A stretch of DNA of 6,908 nt from positions 1 through 6,908 of the forward strand of contig VBHW01000185.1 in the NCBI GenBank assembly GCA_005881055.1, written 5' to 3'. Under the pieces are notes generated by a model that saw nothing but the letters and a program-made list of their open reading frames with translations, made no database searches and was not told where the DNA came from. This document shows, one piece after another, positions 5,151-6,908 of the stretch (its first letter is position 1; the number at the start of each line of letters is the position of its first letter). The translations under genes and the position numbers were made by a program. The DNA comes from Chloroflexota bacterium. Its GTDB lineage: Bacteria > Chloroflexota > Limnocylindria > Limnocylindrales > CSP1-4.

Positions 5151-5666
5151 CTAGTAACGGCCCTGCGTGCGGCCGGTCGTCCGGCCGAGCGGCCGGGACG
5201 ACGTCAGGCGGGCATTGGCGCCAACAGCTGCCGCAACGGGCCCGCCCCCGACGCCCCGCATGGCCTGCCGCTCGGGCGGCCGGTCGGTGCTCTCGGAGGG
5301 CTGGAAGGCGCGGCCGAACCGGCGCATCCGGACGGCCAGGTAGTACTCCATGATCTGGCGGACCTGCGGCTCGCTCAGCGACTCGTCGGCCCGTAGCGCG
5401 TACTCGACGCGCGCGGTCGGGTTCGTCGCACCGGCGGAGACGAGGCCGAGGTACTGCGGCGTGTCGGCGTCGTCGCGCAGCTCACGAAGGCCGCGGGCGA
5501 GCTTCGTCGCGGTGCCAAGGGAGGGCATCCGGTCTCCGCGGATGAGGCGCGAGATCGTCGAGTGGTCGACGCCGGACTGCTGGGCGAGCTGCCGCTGGGA
5601 CATCTTCTTGGCCTTGAGCTGGGCTCGCAGCCATTCGTTGAACGCTCGGCCGTTCTGCGTGGTCAT
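5151..5666 (-). CDS. XRE-family helix-turn-helix transcriptional regulator
   Basis: The product is 171 residues from ATG at 5666-5664. Residues about 9-63 form a Cro/C1-type helix-turn-helix: FNEWLRAQLKAKKMSQRQLA, then QQSGVDHSTISRLIRGDRMP (helices 2-4), then the closing helix with TATKLARGL. A second conserved-looking helical segment spans about 85-116 (RVEYALRADESLSEPQVRQIM, then EYYLAVRMRR) and may mediate dimerisation; I do not recognise it as a named domain. The last 45 residues are Gly/Ala/Arg-rich and probably disordered. There is no peptidase, cupin or toxin-antitoxin partner, and it stands alone with a hairpin at its 3' side. Only a GGAG about 14 nt upstream resembles a ribosome site. 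Target genes are unknown. A weak -10-like GATAGT lies at 5725-5720 on the minus strand. Confidence 0.9.
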   Translation of the reverse strand: MTTQNGRAFNEWLRAQLKAKKMSQRQLAQQSGVDHSTISRLIRGDRMPSLGTATKLARGLRELRDDADTPQYLGLVSAGATNPTARVEYALRADESLSEPQVRQIMEYYLAVRMRRFGRAFQPSESTDRPPERQAMRGVGGGPVAAAVGANARLTSSRPLGRTTGRTQGRY

Positions 5667-5937
5667 CGTGCGGATGGGCGCTCCATGGACGCGGTCGAGG
5701 TCCGTCCCGCTCTGTAAGCACTATCCGGTCCGCGGTCGGGGCCCTGTATCACCCGTTGGTACCGGACCCCCTCGCCACTCGGAGCCGAGATCGGAGCGGT
5801 GCGGTGCGGAGGATGGTCGTGCGGTGCGCTCGATCGAGTGGGCCGTCCGTGCCGGGTGTACCGGACCCGGACACCCGCTCCCGACGCGACCCGCGCAGAT
5901 GGATACGACCGGGACGCGGGACCGGATGCCTCGGCAG
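5667..5937. other. intergenic region upstream of the XRE gene, no convincing gene
   Basis: These 271 bp separate two minus-strand genes. Reading frames crossing the region have Arg/Pro/Ser-rich translations typical of GC-rich non-coding frames. It should hold the XRE promoter, of which only a weak GATAGT -10 candidate (5720-5725, minus) is visible. Other structure: the 11-mer GTACCGGACCC occurs at 5759-5769 and 5858-5868, exactly 99 bp apart; GTGCGGTGCG runs cluster around 5796-5838; and a hairpin lies at 5852-5877. Confidence 0.6.
5852..5877 (-). terminator. possible terminator with two alternative stems downstream of the flippase-like gene
   Basis: Two overlapping stems exclude each other: CCGGGT (5852-5857) with ACCCGG (5865-5870), and CGGGTGT (5853-5859) with ACACCCG (5871-5877). 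They lie 61 bp past the stop of the flippase-like gene and could end its transcript. No T-run follows, and the stems are short for this base composition. Confidence 0.3.
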
Positions 5938-6908
5938 TCAGGCCGACGTCGGCGGGAGGGGCTCCAGGTCCCGTGCGCCGTGCAGCCCGGCACCGCGGCG
6001 CAGCGGCGAAAGCACGTACGCGATGCTGCCGAGCACGATGATTGACAGGACGCTGATCGACCGGTCGACGAGCGCGATCGTCGTCGCCACCTCGACCGGC
6101 AGCCCGTACGCGGCGGTCATGACGCCGACGACGCCGAGCTCGACGATGCCGAGGCCGGCCGGGCTGAGCGGCACCGCGGTGAGGAGCGAGCCGATGAGGG
6201 CGACGAAGAACGACCCGCTGATCCCGAGGTGGACGCCCGGGATGCCGAGGGCCTCGACGACGAGGAACAGGCGCAGCGCCTCGGTGGTCCAGATGAGGCC
6301 GGTGATCACGACGAGCGGCGGGAGGTGCCGCAACCCGACCGCACCGAATACGCCGTTCTCGAACTTGTCGTACAGCTCGACGACACCGTGGGGCAGCGGC
6401 AGGCGGACGAGGATCCGCCGGCCGAAGTTGCGCATCGTGAGGAGCCCGGCGGCAAGGATGACGACGACGGCCACGCCGATGGCGACGACGACCTGGATCT
6501 GCCCGGGCAGACCTGTCCGGAAGCTCCAGAACCCCGCGCCCAGCCCGAGGACCGTGATGGCGAACAGGTCGAGGATCCGCTCGATGAAGACCGTCCCGAA
6601 CGTCCGGCTGAGCGACACGCGCGCGTTGATCTTCAGCAGGTAGGCGCGATACACGTCGCCGAGCTTGGCCGGGACGAGGCAGTTGACGAGCCAGCTGATG
6701 AAGATGATCTCCGTGGCGTCGCGCGGCCTGATCGCATAGCCGGTCCCGCGCAGGAGGAGCGTCCAGCGCACGCCACGCAGCGGGAATCCCACGTAGTAGA
6801 TCGCGAACGCCGCGAGCAGGAGGACCGGGTTCGCCCGTCCGACGAGGCCCGGCAGTGCCGCGAGGTCGAAGCCCGGCAGCGCGCGGACGAGCAGGATGAG
6901 GATGACGA
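5938..6908 (-). CDS. YbhN / LPG-synthase-TM-like flippase domain membrane protein (N-terminus outside window)
   Basis: The frame is open from the window edge to a TGA at 5938-5940, giving 322 visible residues. A GTG at 6792 is in frame, but hydrophobic, family-like sequence continues upstream (LAAFAIYYVGFPLRGVRW), so the true start lies beyond 6908. Features match the UPF0104/YbhN family (LPG synthase transmembrane region, PF03706): FPLRGVRW (41-48), PAKLGDVYRAYLL (79-91), an ER pair (109-110), AVPLSPAGLGIVELG (245-258) and a DR pair (281-282). Membrane segments lie near 27-42, 66-80, 104-130, 136-157, 195-218, 228-268 and 274-300, and a polar tail closes the protein. Relatives are lysyl-phosphatidylglycerol synthases/flippases and stand-alone flippase-like proteins. 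There is no room for the catalytic aminoacyl-transferase domain after the membrane part, so this is a stand-alone form whose lipid substrate cannot be told. Confidence 0.9.
   Translation of the reverse strand, partial: VILILLVRALPGFDLAALPGLVGRANPVLLLAAFAIYYVGFPLRGVRWTLLLRGTGYAIRPRDATEIIFISWLVNCLVPAKLGDVYRAYLLKINARVSLSRTFGTVFIERILDLFAITVLGLGAGFWSFRTGLPGQIQVVVAIGVAVVVILAAGLLTMRNFGRRILVRLPLPHGVVELYDKFENGVFGAVGLRHLPPLVVITGLIWTTEALRLFLVVEALGIPGVHLGISGSFFVALIGSLLTAVPLSPAGLGIVELGVVGVMTAAYGLPVEVATTIALVDRSISVLSIIVLGSIAYVLSPLRRGAGLHGARDLEPLPPTSA

Noticed and set aside
5756..6643. A 295-codon plus-strand frame antisense to the flippase-like gene
   Set aside because: It is Arg/Ser/Thr-rich and motif-free, and opposes a protein with clear YbhN-family motifs.
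5938..6792. Full-length flippase-like gene starting at GTG 6792
   Set aside because: Hydrophobic, family-like coding sequence continues in frame to the window edge, so the visible gene is 5'-truncated by the window.

Overview
The window is GC-rich (roughly 70% by eye, with G/C at most third codon positions) and densely coding. The gene set is an ordinary free-living bacterial one: a ComF-type phosphoribosyltransferase, long-form ribosome hibernation factor, ArsR regulator, endonuclease IV, membrane glycosyltransferase, XRE regulator and YbhN-like membrane protein. Base composition, domain wording, and arsR/nfo starts without Shine-Dalgarno sites would fit Chloroflexota (Limnocylindria/Ellin6529-like) or a related high-GC lineage. 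That placement is inference. There is no rRNA, tRNA, CRISPR array, insertion sequence or phage gene.

Layout. 1-138 is the 3' tail of an unidentified plus-strand gene. A spacer with four 11-bp tandem repeats (214-257) leads into comF (273-968), then hpf (1145-1795, with a strong Shine-Dalgarno). Convergent to hpf, on the minus strand, lies an ArsR-type regulator that should carry a C-terminal DUF2087 domain. It is cut by an in-frame TAG at 2048-2050, although the DUF2087 frame stays open and recognisable for 65 more codons to a TGA at 1850-1852. A compact divergent promoter region with a perfect 9+9 bp inverted repeat (2433-2456) separates it from nfo (2482-3450). A multi-pass glycosyltransferase gene (3453-4985) follows 2 nt after nfo. 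A 21-bp tandem duplication and a 12-bp-stem hairpin (5069-5099) close that unit. On the minus strand lie an XRE-family regulator (5151-5666), a 271-bp spacer without a convincing gene, and the 3' part of a YbhN/flippase-like membrane protein (5938-6908, running off the window).

How the genes relate. comF and hpf share an orientation and recall the comF-hpf-secA order common in bacteria, but here the arsR/nfo block follows hpf. The ArsR regulator probably binds the palindrome that overlaps its own -35 element and also the nfo upstream region, so it may control itself and the nfo-glycosyltransferase pair. The glycosyltransferase and flippase-like protein are both envelope proteins, but they are convergently oriented and separated by the XRE gene, so joint function is only suggested.

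The most notable observation is the amber-interrupted ArsR-DUF2087 gene: a fresh pseudogene, a base error, or a readthrough/recoding case. I see no clear evidence of a wholly new multi-gene system.
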